DNA of 64,000 nt from positions 2,604,001 to 2,668,000 of the forward strand of contig NZ_JADBDT010000001.1 of the NCBI RefSeq assembly GCF_014873485.1, read 5' to 3'. Shown here piece by piece: positions 25,344 through 39,264 of this stretch. Position 1 is the stretch's first letter. Each line of letters starts with the position of its first letter. The position numbers and the translations under genes were made by a program. Below the pieces are notes generated by a model. That model saw only the letters and a program-made list of their open reading frames with translations. It had not been told where the DNA came from and did not search any database. This stretch comes from Sphingopyxis sp. OAS728 (lineage in GTDB: Bacteria > Pseudomonadota > Alphaproteobacteria > Sphingomonadales > Sphingomonadaceae).

Positions 25344-25675
25344 TGGCGATACCGCGCCTCCGCTCGGCCGATAAGATGCGACCTGTTCCTCGCATATATT
25401 GGCTCAATTTCCTGGGCCGACCGCCCGCAGCCGACCAGAGAAAAGCTCTTGCGTCCGGAGCTAGCGGCGCCGCCCTTCGGCCATGTGCCGCGGCGTCCGG
25501 CACGGCGGCTCGCTGAGGCGAGAGGGCATCCCGGTCTCATGTCTGCATCCTTCGCGCCGCCTTCGCAAAAAAGGGCTGGCGCCGCCGGAGGCGCGGAAGC
25601 CGCGCCGAACGGAAAGCGTCATTTTCCCATAATCCGCGCTTTGACCAGGGGCGGCTGCGTGCGGGGTACCAAGTC
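25344..25675. other. 332-base stretch without a gene
   Basis: I see no coding frame, repeat or strong hairpin here. It precedes the third LuxR-type HTH gene and must hold its promoter. Confidence 0.5.
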
Positions 25676-25918
25676 ATGAGCACGCTGGAAACAGGCGACC
25701 GGGAGGGCGCGGTCGTCGATGTCCATCTGACCGAAAGGCAGCTCGAATGCCTCCGATGGATCAGCCGGGGCAAGAGTTCGACCGACATCGGCGCCATCCT
25801 CAATATCTCGGGACGTACCGTCGATTATCACGTCGCGGAAATCTGCCTGCGCCTCGACGTGCGGACTCGCATGCAGGCCGTCGCCTATGCGCTGCAGCAC
25901 GGCTGGCTCTCCGAATAG
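25676..25918 (+). CDS. Stand-alone LuxR-type HTH protein (copy 3)
   Basis: 80 residues, almost nothing but a LuxR HTH: LTERQLECLRWISRGKSS, DIGAILNISGRTVDYHVAEI, RTRMQAVAYALQHGWL. It is the closest to the consensus of the three copies. A 17-residue acidic lead replaces the proline-rich leads of copies 1 and 2. All three end at the same point, two or three residues after GW[LI], so they are probably complete small proteins rather than fragments of larger LuxR regulators. Confidence 0.78.
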   Translation: MSTLETGDREGAVVDVHLTERQLECLRWISRGKSSTDIGAILNISGRTVDYHVAEICLRLDVRTRMQAVAYALQHGWLSE

Positions 25919-25949
25919 TGCCGCGCGCACCACAGTTGCGCGACCCATC

Positions 25950-25970
25950 GAGCCCGTCACGCTCGGGCTC
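25950..25970. terminator. Short hairpin between convergent genes
   Basis: GAGCCCG, seven bases, CGGGCTC. It lies between the third LuxR-type gene and the end of the decarboxylase remnant. The stem is 7 bp with no T run. Confidence 0.35.
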
Positions 25971-26622
25971 AGATGCCGGTCTCTCTGGAGGTGTCGCAGA
26001 GCGCCGCTCGCGCGGCGTCACGCGCCGCAACAAATGCATCGGCAGTTCGGCGGACGTCGTCGGCGGTGGTCGCCCACGAGCAGCTACTGACGCGAACGAC
26101 CGGCTTCCGGAACCATTCCGAGAGGCCCGCTCCGCATTCGCCCAACGCCTATAGCGGTCCGCCATCGCGCGCGGGACCGCATCATCGCCGGCAGACACGA
26201 GTAGCTCGTTGAAAGTCAGATCGTTGGCGATGCAGAAACCTTCCCCTGGCATCCGGTCGCATAGCTCGACCATCCGCGAATGAAAGCCCGTTACCATCTC
26301 ATCGAGACCCCCCCGCTCGAGATATTTGAGGCAGGACCAGATTTCGGCGAACCCCGAGCCCGACAGGACGCTGCAGACCAGCCCGGAATAGCGCCCCCCC
26401 CCCCGTCGTAGCGACGGTCGCCGGCGACCCGTCGGGGTGCAATTGCTCGACGATCGCCAGCGCGTCGCCGGCTACCGTGGGCAGCAACTCATCGAACGCG
26501 GCAAGTCCCTCCGGCGCGGCGGCATCGGGGAAGACGCTGCGGTCGCGAACGGTCGCGACATAATCGAGCGCGTGCGTTTTTGTCGCTTTGAAGACCGGCT
26601 TGTCATCTAATTCTGCGAACAT
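25969..26622 (-). pseudogene. PLP-dependent (aromatic amino acid-type) decarboxylase remnant
   Basis: The N-terminal part (KTHALDYVATVRDRSVFPDA through GSPATVATTGG) matches group II decarboxylases. It is followed at once, after a run of eleven Cs (26394-26404 on the plus strand), by the C-terminal third in another frame (LKYLERGGLDEM, GFCIANDLTFNELLV). A further frame change leads to WFRKPVVRVSSCSWATTADD. About half the protein, including the cofactor lysine, is missing. The true end in the last frame is at 25969. Confidence 0.7.
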
Positions 26623-26740
26623 CCCCTGCTGGCCCCGACCGTCCGTCAGGCTTCACTCTCCTTCTGTCTTTGCGATGTTTGAACGAGCGCGCACGGCGGC
26701 AATTTAGCGCGACGAGCAGTCAATCCCGCGTCGCGGTCCA

Positions 26741-28021
26741 CTACCCTTTGTTGTCCTGCGGACCGAAGCGCCGCACCATCAACAGGCCGAGCCAGCTCAC
26801 GACGCCAGCGAGCGCCAGATACAGTCCGACCATCTCGGTTCCGCCGCGATCGGCGAGAGCCTGCGCGATAATGGGAGCCATTGCGCCGCCCAATATGCCG
26901 CCCGCGTTAAAGGTGACCGACGCACCCGTGTAGCGGACTTGCACAGGGAACAAGGCGGTCAACCAGCTGCCGAGCGGGCCATAGACGAGGCCCATGACGA
27001 ACAACGCCGAAGCGAGACCAAGAAAGATGGAGAGCCAGCCGCCCGAGGCCAGCGCCGGCCCGAACAGGAAGCCAATGAGTACGGTCGCACCACAGCCCCA
27101 GGTCAACACGCGCTGCGCGCTCGTCACATCGCTGACATAGCCCGCGAAGACGATCCCGCCCGCCATGAAGAGGATCGCGCCGAGCTGGATCAGCAGGAAC
27201 TGCTCCTTGGGATAACCGAGCGCGGTCGTTCCGTGCGCGAGCGCGAAGCTGGTCGCTAGATAAAAGATCGCGAAACAGGCCACGACCGCGAAGGTGCCGG
27301 CCAAGGTCGGCAGCAGATGATGGCGAAAGAGCTCACCGAGCGGAACGCCGACCGGCGCCTCTTTCTCCAGCGCTTCCTGGAAATCGGGGGTCTCGCCAAT
27401 CTTCAGCCGAACCCACAGACCAAGCCCGACCAACAGCGCAGAGAAGAGGAACGGGATGCGCCAACCCCAGCTTGCAAACTCCTGATCGCTGAGACCAAGA
27501 CCGAGCAGCAGGAACAATCCGTTCGCCGCGATGAACCCGACCGGAGCGCCGAGCTGCGGAAACATGCCGAACCGCGACTTCCAACCCGGCGGCGCATTCT
27601 CGACCGCGAGAAGCGCCGCCCCGCCCCACTCGCCGCCGAGGCCGAAACCTTGGCCGAAGCGGAGGATGCAGAGCAGCAAGGGCGCGACCCAGCCGACCAT
27701 CGCATAGGTCGGCAGGAAGGCGATCAGCAAAGTCGATGCCCCCATCAGCATCAGCGAGGCGACGAGCGTCGACTTGCGTCCGATGCGGTCGCCATAATGG
27801 CCGAAGACGATCGCGCCGACGGGGCGCGCGAAAAAGGCGAGCCCGAAGCTCATGAAACTCAGCATCAACTGCGCGGACGGCGACTCGGACGGGAAGAACA
27901 GCGGGCCGAACACCAGCGCTGCCGCCGTGCCGTAGATATAGAAATCATAGAATTCGACCGCGGTGCCGACAAGACTTGCAGCGAGGATGCGCCGGTGCGC
28001 GCGATAGGGTTTCAGGCGCAT
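26741..28021 (-). CDS. MHS-family MFS transporter, probably for an aromatic acid
   Basis: 426 residues with 12 membrane spans. The opening (AASLVGTAVEFYDFYIYGTA) and the loop 2-3 motif GHYGDRIGRKSTLV are typical of the metabolite:H+ symporter family (ProP/KgtP-like). AAGGA lies eight bases before the ATG at 28021; the longer frame to 28279 is non-coding. It lies 267 bases downstream of pobA on the same strand, so uptake of 4-hydroxybenzoate, protocatechuate or a related acid is a reasonable inference. Known PcaK-type carriers belong to a different MFS branch. Confidence 0.85.
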   Translation of the reverse strand: MRLKPYRAHRRILAASLVGTAVEFYDFYIYGTAAALVFGPLFFPSESPSAQLMLSFMSFGLAFFARPVGAIVFGHYGDRIGRKSTLVASLMLMGASTLLIAFLPTYAMVGWVAPLLLCILRFGQGFGLGGEWGGAALLAVENAPPGWKSRFGMFPQLGAPVGFIAANGLFLLLGLGLSDQEFASWGWRIPFLFSALLVGLGLWVRLKIGETPDFQEALEKEAPVGVPLGELFRHHLLPTLAGTFAVVACFAIFYLATSFALAHGTTALGYPKEQFLLIQLGAILFMAGGIVFAGYVSDVTSAQRVLTWGCGATVLIGFLFGPALASGGWLSIFLGLASALFVMGLVYGPLGSWLTALFPVQVRYTGASVTFNAGGILGGAMAPIIAQALADRGGTEMVGLYLALAGVVSWLGLLMVRRFGPQDNKG

Positions 28022-28288
28022 ATGCCAGTCCTTTCCGGTTGCGGAACGACCACCGTCTCCATGTTTTTCTCCGCGTCGCAGTGGCATCCGCTGCCGATGC
28101 CGGAAGTTTCGGACAGCGAGGTGAGGCATGGCCGGCACAGTAGGGATCAGTTCGCCAAAAGAGGCTCGCTGACGCGCCCCTATCGCCGATCCTCGGCGCG
28201 AAGGACCTGTCAAGGCTACGAGGCTCGCATGGTTCAGGCCGGGGCGATCACGGTCGCCAGCCACCGCAGGTCGTCCCATGCAGCCTGC

Positions 28289-29457
28289 TCAGAGTGGCAA
28301 TCCCACATAATTTTCGGCGATCGCGGTCTGCATGGCGCGCGAGCCCGCGAGATAGTCGAGTTCGGCGTTGCGCATACGGCGTTCGAACGGGCTTTCCCCG
28401 GGAAAGCTGTGCATCAAATTGGTCAGGCTCCAGCTGAAGCGTTCCGCCTTCCACACGCGGGCCAGGGCCGTCGCCTCATAGGCATCAAGGCCGCTCTCGT
28501 CGCCGCTTGCGAAATAGGACGCAAAGGCCTGCCACAAATAGGCGACATCGGATGCCGCGAGATTGAGACCCTTGGCGCCGGTCGGCGGCACGATATGCGC
28601 GGCGTCTCCGGCAAGAAACAGCCGTCCCCGCCGCATCGTCTCGCAGACATAGGATCGAAGCGGCGCGATCGACATTTCGAGCGCGGGGCCGCGGGCCACG
28701 CCATGTTTGCTGAGGCCGTCGAACCGCGCCTCGAGTTCGTCCCATAGCCGGTCCTCGCTCCATTCCTCGAGCCGGTCGGAAAGCGACACCTGCACATAAT
28801 AACGGCTGCGAGTCCGCGACCGCATGGACGCGAGCGCGAAGCCCCGTTCGCCGTTCGCATAGATGAGCTCGTCGTGGCAGGGCGGCACGTCGGCGAGGAT
28901 ACCGAGCCAGCCGAAGGGATATTCCCGTACATATTCCCGGGCGGCCGAAGGGCGGACGACGCCGCGCGAGGGGCCGTGGAAACCGTCGCAGCCTGCAATG
29001 AAGCGCGCACCGATACAGGTGACCGCCCCGTCTTTCTCGAACGAGACCGAGGGCGATGCGCTTTCAACGTCATGAATGGCGAGATTCGCCGCATCGAAGA
29101 TGATTTCGAGCCCGCGCTCGGGCGCAGCTTCGACCAGGTCGCGCGTGAGTTCAGTCTGTCCATAGACGGTCACATGGCGCCCGGTGAGGGCGGCGATATC
29201 GATGCGGATGAGCCGGTCGCCGCTCGCCAGATTGAACCCCGCCTCAACCAGCCCTTCCTTGCGCATCCGCCGGTCGATGCCGAGGCGGGTGAGAAGATCG
29301 GTCGTGACCGTCTCGAGCACACCGGCCCGGATGCGCGACAGGACATGATCGCGCGACTGGCGTTCGACGATCGTGCACGCGATTCCGGACTGACAGAGCA
29401 GATGACCCAGCAGCAGACCGGCCGGGCCGGCCCCGATGATAGCGACGCCGGTGGTGC

Positions 29458-29461
<4 letters not shown>
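28289..29461 (-). CDS. pobA: 4-hydroxybenzoate 3-monooxygenase
   Basis: 390-residue FAD monooxygenase that converts 4-hydroxybenzoate to protocatechuate with NADPH and O2. Visible marks are the FAD GxGxxG (AIIGAGPAGLLLG), SRIRAGVLE, YGQTE, FIAGCDGFHGPSR, the tyrosine pair segment SRYYVQV (equivalent of Tyr201), GDAAHIVPPTGAKGLNLAAS, and the C-terminal ENYVGLP (equivalent of Tyr385). Length and motif order match the Pseudomonas enzyme closely. Its ATG overlaps the ligC stop by four bases, so it is the last gene of the coupled ligJABC-pobA run and supplies the substrate for LigAB. Confidence 0.95.
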
Positions 29462-32666
<3,205 letters not shown>

Positions 32667-32670
<4 letters not shown>

Positions 32671-33536
32671 GCGGCCGGCTCCCTTACAGAATTCCAGCGG
32701 GGCAGCGCATGCGCGAGCTTGGCCGCAAGGCCTGCCGGCGGCTCGCCGGTCCTCGCGCCGAGACGGCGCTGCAGCAGGATCGTACCGCGGGTCATCGCGG
32801 GCTCGACGCCGAGTTCTTCGAGCATCCGGGCCGCTTCTTCCATCTCGGCCGCCCGGCGCTGTCCGTGCGAGAGCATGCGGCCGAAGTCATAATCGGCTTG
32901 CTCGGCCCACCCGGGTGTCGCGGCGGTGGCAGAAAGCGAGGCCACCACGGCGTCGAGGATGCCGGCGCGCGCGGCGGCGGTAAGGCATTCGGCGGTAATC
33001 GCCTCGAGCCCCTTTACGAACACCGACCGCACCATTTTCACGGCCGATGCGTCGCCGATACGCGGTCCCGCCACGGCGATGTCGGTGAAGCCCAGCGCGC
33101 CCAGATATGCAGCGGCAGCGGCCGTGTGCGGACCGGCGAGCAATAAGGGCACGTTGCGGCGAAGCGGCTCGACGGGCGCCATGATCGCTACGTCGACATA
33201 ACGGCCGCCGGCGGCCTCGATCGTCTCGGCTGCGAGACGCTTGGTCCCCGGCGCGACGCTATTCATGTCGAACCAGAGTGCGCCCGGCGCGATCAGAGGA
33301 CCATAAGCATGTGCGGAGGCCAACGCCTCGTCGGGCGTGACGAGAAGCAGGACAGCTTGCTCCTGGCCCAGCTCGGCGGGATCGGCAAGCGAGGCGACAC
33401 CGCGCGCGGCCATCGCCGCCAGCATCTCGCCGCGCGCTCCTGCGATCGCTGTCTTGCGATCATAGGCCTTTGCGCCCGACCAGGCGAAAGCGCGTCCGGC
33501 TTCCCCGAAGCCGATGAAGGTGGCGGTCGTCGACAT
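32667..33536 (-). CDS. NAD(P)-binding oxidoreductase of the 6PGDH-like DUF1932 type
   Basis: 289 residues: an N-terminal Rossmann domain (FIGFGEAGRAFA, LLVTPDEAL, WFDMNSVAPGTK) and an all-alpha C-terminal domain (DASAVKMVRSVFVKGLEAIT) of the DUF1932 type. It is related to beta-hydroxyacid dehydrogenases. It starts the coupled run with ligJABC-pobA by a four-base overlap, and an NAD-binding orf of this kind is also found in the SYK-6 lig cluster, but I know of no assigned step. It may act on a side product or an alternative intermediate. Confidence 0.8.
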
Positions 33537-33568
33537 GGGGCCGGACTAGGCGGGGGACCGCAGCGGCC

Positions 33569-33598
33569 GCCAATCCAATTGCCGAGTAGCCTATTGGC
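33569..33598. promoter_or_regulatory. Candidate LysR box before the ligJABC-pobA run
   Basis: GCCAAT at 33569-33574 and ATTGGC at 33593-33598 form an inverted repeat with an AT-poor centre, fitting the ATT-N-AAT type of LysR box. It straddles the end of ligR and the 54-base gap before the operon. Confidence 0.4.
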
Positions 33599-34796
33599 TT
33601 TCCGGAAGTCTCGTTTCGGCTGATGCCTGCTTCAGATGATGTATGAGCTGTTCTTGCGCCCGCGTCGGGCGCCAGCCGCTACGGACGCTGATGCCGATCA
33701 TGCGCGACGGGCGCCCGAGATCGGACCCGATGCGAACCAGCATCCCAGTTTCGATCTCCATCGCGATCTGGTCGGGCGAAAGAAGCGTGAGAAGATCGCT
33801 TTGCATGAGGAGGCCGCGGATCACCATCACCGAGCCGCATTCGACCGGTACGGGAGGCAAGGTCTCGCCGAAGAGCCGCTCCCAGTGGAACCGCAGCGGC
33901 GTTCCCTTGGGTCCGATCACCCAGGCTTGGGTGCGCAGGTCCGCCACGCTGGCCTTGCGCTGCGCGAGCGGATGGCCGCGCCGTGCGAAGATCGCCGGGC
34001 GATCGGTAAAAAGCGGGATTTGCTCGACGCCGGGCGGCACGGTATCGCGCAAGGCGCCGATCATCAGGTCGATCACGCCATCGAGCAGGGGCTCGACAAG
34101 CTCGCGCCACGATCCTTCGACAATATCCAGCACGGTCGAAGGGTTGTCGGCAAGCATATGCGACAGCGCTCGGGGAAGGACGAGCGCCCGGCTGAGAGGC
34201 ATTGCGCCGATCACGATCCGGCCCGGTTCGCCGGTATCGGGGCGGGTCTCGGCGATGCCCGCAGCAAGTTCGCTGCGCGCGAGCCTGATGCCCCGGGCCA
34301 TCGCCGACCCGGCGGTCGTCAGCATCATGCCGCGACCGCGCCGCTCGGCGAGCGGCGTGCCGCAAATCTGCTCAAGTTCGCGCACCGCGCGGTGAAGCGC
34401 GGGCTGCGATATGCCGCTCGCCGCGGCGGCACCGGCATAGCCTTGCGCATCGGCAAAATGGAGGAAGGCGTCGAGCTGCGTCCCGGTCATCAGCCGGTCG
34501 GGCGCTGCAAACCCGCGCGAGGCGTTTCGTGCGATCCGCCGCGAGGCGACGCCGAGATGGCCAAGCGCCCGCTCGGCGCGCGCTACGAAAGCAGCGCCCG
34601 CAGCGGTCGTCGCCACCCCGCCCGAATGGCGCTCGAACAAAGCGGCGCCCAGCTGCTTTTCGAGCTTGGTCAGCCCTTGCGTCAGCGCCGGCTGCGACAG
34701 CCCGGCCGCGGTCGAGGCGCGATTGAGGCTCTGGAGGCGGGCCGCCTCGCACAGCGCCCGGACATGCCGTAGATTGAGTTCGAACGGGTTCGTCAT
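33591..34796 (-). CDS. ligR: LysR-family regulator of the lig genes, with two HTH domains
   Basis: 401 residues, about 100 longer than a normal LysR protein. The extra length is a second N-terminal winged HTH: HTH 1 at about 5-66 ([40 protein letters not shown]) and HTH 2 at about 99-165 ([40 protein letters not shown]). Then comes an ordinary effector-binding domain ([20 protein letters not shown]). It is the probable activator of both lig arms, sitting between them: 96 bases from the divergent ligK and 54 bases before the coupled operon. The symbol rests on context. The ATG at 34796 is chosen as nearest to HTH 1. Confidence 0.82.
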   Translation of the reverse strand: MTNPFELNLRHVRALCEAARLQSLNRASTAAGLSQPALTQGLTKLEKQLGAALFERHSGGVATTAAGAAFVARAERALGHLGVASRRIARNASRGFAAPDRLMTGTQLDAFLHFADAQGYAGAAAASGISQPALHRAVRELEQICGTPLAERRGRGMMLTTAGSAMARGIRLARSELAAGIAETRPDTGEPGRIVIGAMPLSRALVLPRALSHMLADNPSTVLDIVEGSWRELVEPLLDGVIDLMIGALRDTVPPGVEQIPLFTDRPAIFARRGHPLAQRKASVADLRTQAWVIGPKGTPLRFHWERLFGETLPPVPVECGSVMVIRGLLMQSDLLTLLSPDQIAMEIETGMLVRIGSDLGRPSRMIGISVRSGWRPTRAQEQLIHHLKQASAETRLPESQ

Positions 34797-34807
34797 CGCG
34801 TGCCGGA

Positions 34808-34824
34808 CATAGCAAAAACTTATG
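34808..34824. promoter_or_regulatory. Candidate LysR box between ligR and ligK
   Basis: CATA at 34808-34811 and TATG at 34821-34824 flank an A-rich centre and contain a T-N11-A core. It lies 69 bases before the ligK start. Confidence 0.35.
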
Positions 34825-34892
34825 GCCCGTCGACAGCTTCGATTGGCGCCCCTCGGCGCGAAGCTGCACCGATACCCGCAAAGGAGACTCCA

Positions 34893-35556
34893 ATGGGTGT
34901 GGTGGTTCAGAATATCGAACGCGCGGACAGCGCCGTCATCGAGGAGCTCGGCAGCGCCGGCGTCGCGACGGTTCATGAGGCGCAGGGGCGGACTGGCCTG
35001 CTCGCCGACCGGCTCCGACCCATCTATCCTTCCGCCCGGATGGCGGGGAGCGCCGTCACGATCTCGGCGCCGCCCGGCGATAACTGGATGGTCCATGTCG
35101 CCATCGAGCAGCTCCGCGAGGGCGATATATTGGTGCTGGCCCCGACAAGCCCCTGCAGCGACGGCTATTTCGGCGACCTCCTGGCAACCAGCGCGATGGC
35201 GCGCGGTTGCCGCGGCCTCGTGATCGACGCCGGCATCCGCGACGTCGGCGATCTCGCACGAATGGGTTTCCCCGTCTGGTCGAAGACGATCTGCGCGCAG
35301 GGCACCGTCAAGAACAGCCTCGGATCGGTCAATATTTCCGTCGTCTGCGCGGGCGCCCCCATCGACCCGGGCGACGTCATCGTCGCCGATGAAGACGGCG
35401 TGTGCGTGGTCAAGCGCGCTGCGGCGTCGGACGTGCTGCGCAAAGCGCGGTCGCGCGAGGCCGCCGAGACCTCGAAACGGGCAAGGCTCGCGGCGGGCGA
35501 ACTCGGCCTCGACATCTACGACATGCGTCCGCGGCTCAAGGAAATGGGGCTGCGCT

Positions 35557-35564
<8 letters not shown>
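34893..35564 (+). CDS. ligK: 4-carboxy-4-hydroxy-2-oxoadipate aldolase
   Basis: 223-residue RraA-fold class II aldolase. The segments [31 protein letters not shown]-like [12 protein letters not shown] and [20 protein letters not shown] (active-site Arg-Asp) match LigK/GalC. It splits the hydrated product into pyruvate and oxaloacetate, the last step of the pathway, and may also decarboxylate oxaloacetate. AAGGAG lies before the ATG at 34893, which decides the start. It overlaps ligU by eight bases. Confidence 0.92.
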
Positions 35565-37493
<1,929 letters not shown>

Positions 37494-37506
37494 GGCAAGG
37501 GAGCGG

Positions 37507-37525
37507 GGCGCGCCATCGGCGCGCC
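37507..37525. terminator. GC-rich hairpin between convergent operons
   Basis: GGCGCGCC, three bases, GGCGCGCC: two self-complementary octamers that can pair. It lies between the ends of ligI and the NTF2-like gene and has no T run, so it is a weak candidate bidirectional terminator. Confidence 0.4.
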
Positions 37526-37545
37526 ATGCAATCGCCGTCCCGACC

Positions 37546-37950
37546 TCAACCGGGTGGAACCAGGGGCACGATCGCAAGCGAGGCAATGCGCCACTCTCCC
37601 TCTTCCGGCCTCGCCCTGATCTCCCAATCGCCGCAGATGGTGGTCAGGCGCGGTTCGCCGTCGATCAACTCGCTCTTGCAGATGAGCACCGCGAGCGACG
37701 CCTCGATTTCTGCAGGCGCCGCGTGCGCGACGCGGCAATTGGAAAGATAATGTTTGGCAGCGAACGGCAAGGAAGCGCGCGACGCCATCTCCTCTTCGAA
37801 CGCGCCGCGGCCGACCTGCGATCCGCTAAGGCCGAAAAGCATCGTCTCGCAAAAGAGACTAGCCGCTTCGCTGGCCTTGCCATGGTCGAGGCGCCAGGCA
37901 AATTCGGTGCAGAGCGTTTCGACTATTTCGCGCGCGTCCCGTTTCGACAT
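37546..37950 (-). CDS. NTF2-like (SnoaL) protein
   Basis: 134 residues with an alpha+beta cone fold: REIVETLCTEFAWRLDHGKA, LFGLSGSQVGRGAFEEEM, KHYLSNCRVAHA and TICGDWEIRARPEEGEWRIA. Members include isomerases, hydratases and dioxygenase small subunits, so the reaction is open. GGAG lies seven bases before the ATG at 37950. An ATG six bases earlier overlaps the transporter stop as ATGA and is a possible alternative. It is the last gene of the transporter/CoA-ligase run. Confidence 0.7.
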   Translation of the reverse strand: MSKRDAREIVETLCTEFAWRLDHGKASEAASLFCETMLFGLSGSQVGRGAFEEEMASRASLPFAAKHYLSNCRVAHAAPAEIEASLAVLICKSELIDGEPRLTTICGDWEIRARPEEGEWRIASLAIVPLVPPG

Positions 37951-37952
37951 TG

Positions 37953-39239
37953 TCATTCTCCGGACGCTCCCTTTACCGAATGTCTGATGCTGCGCGCCGC
38001 CATGGCGAGTGCAAGTGCGGCGCCCGCGAAGGCGAGCGCCGAGGGCAGAAGGGCATAGCGGAGCGCGTCGCCGCCGAGCGAAGGCTGCAGCCGGTCGCTC
38101 AGACCGCCGACCACGACCGGGCCGAGCCCCACCCCTGCCAGATTGACGACAAGGCCGAGAATCGCGGCGGCGGTAGCTCGGGTTCTGTCGTGCATCAAGG
38201 ATTGCACGGTGGCGAAGACGCCGGGCTGCCACCCGTTAGTGAAAAGATAGACAGCGACGAGGCCGGCCAGCGAAAGCCATGCATTGTCTGCGAACAGCAT
38301 GATGAGCGATGGCGGTACCGCGAGTGCGACCATGAATGCCGGAATGGCGCAATGGGCTCCGGGATCGGCCGCAAGCCTTCGATCGGCGATGCGTCCGATC
38401 GCGAGCGCGCCAGCCACGCCAGCAATCACCGTCGCAGCCGCGAGGACGCTTCCCGTCGTGCCGACCGACCAGCCGAACACGCGTTGATAATAGGCTGGCA
38501 TCCACGCCTGAAGCGAAAAGGTCCCGAAGCCGGCGAGCGCGCCGGCACCGAGCAGCCATTGAAAAGGCCTCATGCGGAGGATGAAGCGGAAGGCCTCTGC
38601 AAAGGATTCGCGAGCCTGCGCGGATGCTTGCGTGGCGGCGCGCGGTTCGGCGACCGTGGAAAAGGCGAGCGCGGCGATCACGAGCCCGATCAGACCGACC
38701 GCGACGAGCGGTGTGCGCCAGCCATAATGCTCGGCCAGAAGACCGCCAACCAGCAGCGCGGCCGCCGAGCCCGCGACGGCTCCGGCCTGCATGACGGCGA
38801 TGGTGAAGGCGCGCCGCTCGGGGGGGTAATAATCGGCGAGGAGCGAGAAGGAAGCCGGAGAACATCCCGCTTCGCCGACGGCCACGCCCATGCGCGCCGC
38901 GAGCAACGCCGGGAAGCTCGTCGCGAAACCGCAGAGCGTCGTCATTGCGCTCCATACTGCGACGCAGCAACTGATGATCTTGCGGCGGTTCCCCGTGTCG
39001 GCGAGGCGCGCGATGAGGACCGCCGACGTCATGTAGACAAGGGCAAAGGACAGTCCGGTCAATATGCCGACCTGCAGATCGCTCAGATGAAGTTCGGCCT
39101 TGATGTCTTCGGCCAGGATCGTGACGATCTGCCTATCGACGATGTTGAGTGCGAAGATGAGTGTCAGCATCGCGAGCCCCAGCCGGGCTCGCGGATGCAC
39201 GCCGGTCCGGGTGAGCGAAGGCGAAACGGATTCGGTCAT
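37953..39239 (-). CDS. MFS transporter (spinster-like/aromatic acid type)
   Basis: About 428 residues with 12 spans. The signature NIVDRQIVTILAEDIKAEL in helix 1 and ARLADTGNRRKII after helix 2 are typical of MFS carriers in sphingomonad catabolic clusters. GVAVGEAGCSPASFSLLADY marks helix 5. It is probably an importer for the acid that the downstream CoA ligase activates. The ATG at 39239 is used; a GTG nine bases upstream is possible. It follows the ligase gene by 25 bases. Confidence 0.82.
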   Translation of the reverse strand: MTESVSPSLTRTGVHPRARLGLAMLTLIFALNIVDRQIVTILAEDIKAELHLSDLQVGILTGLSFALVYMTSAVLIARLADTGNRRKIISCCVAVWSAMTTLCGFATSFPALLAARMGVAVGEAGCSPASFSLLADYYPPERRAFTIAVMQAGAVAGSAAALLVGGLLAEHYGWRTPLVAVGLIGLVIAALAFSTVAEPRAATQASAQARESFAEAFRFILRMRPFQWLLGAGALAGFGTFSLQAWMPAYYQRVFGWSVGTTGSVLAAATVIAGVAGALAIGRIADRRLAADPGAHCAIPAFMVALAVPPSLIMLFADNAWLSLAGLVAVYLFTNGWQPGVFATVQSLMHDRTRATAAAILGLVVNLAGVGLGPVVVGGLSDRLQPSLGGDALRYALLPSALAFAGAALALAMAARSIRHSVKGASGE

Positions 39240-39264
39240 GTCGGGCACCGGGTGATACTTGTCG

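Noticed and set aside
26394..26404. Poly-C tract as a phase-variation switch
   Set aside because: The gene it sits in has lost the cofactor-lysine region, so slippage cannot restore a working enzyme.
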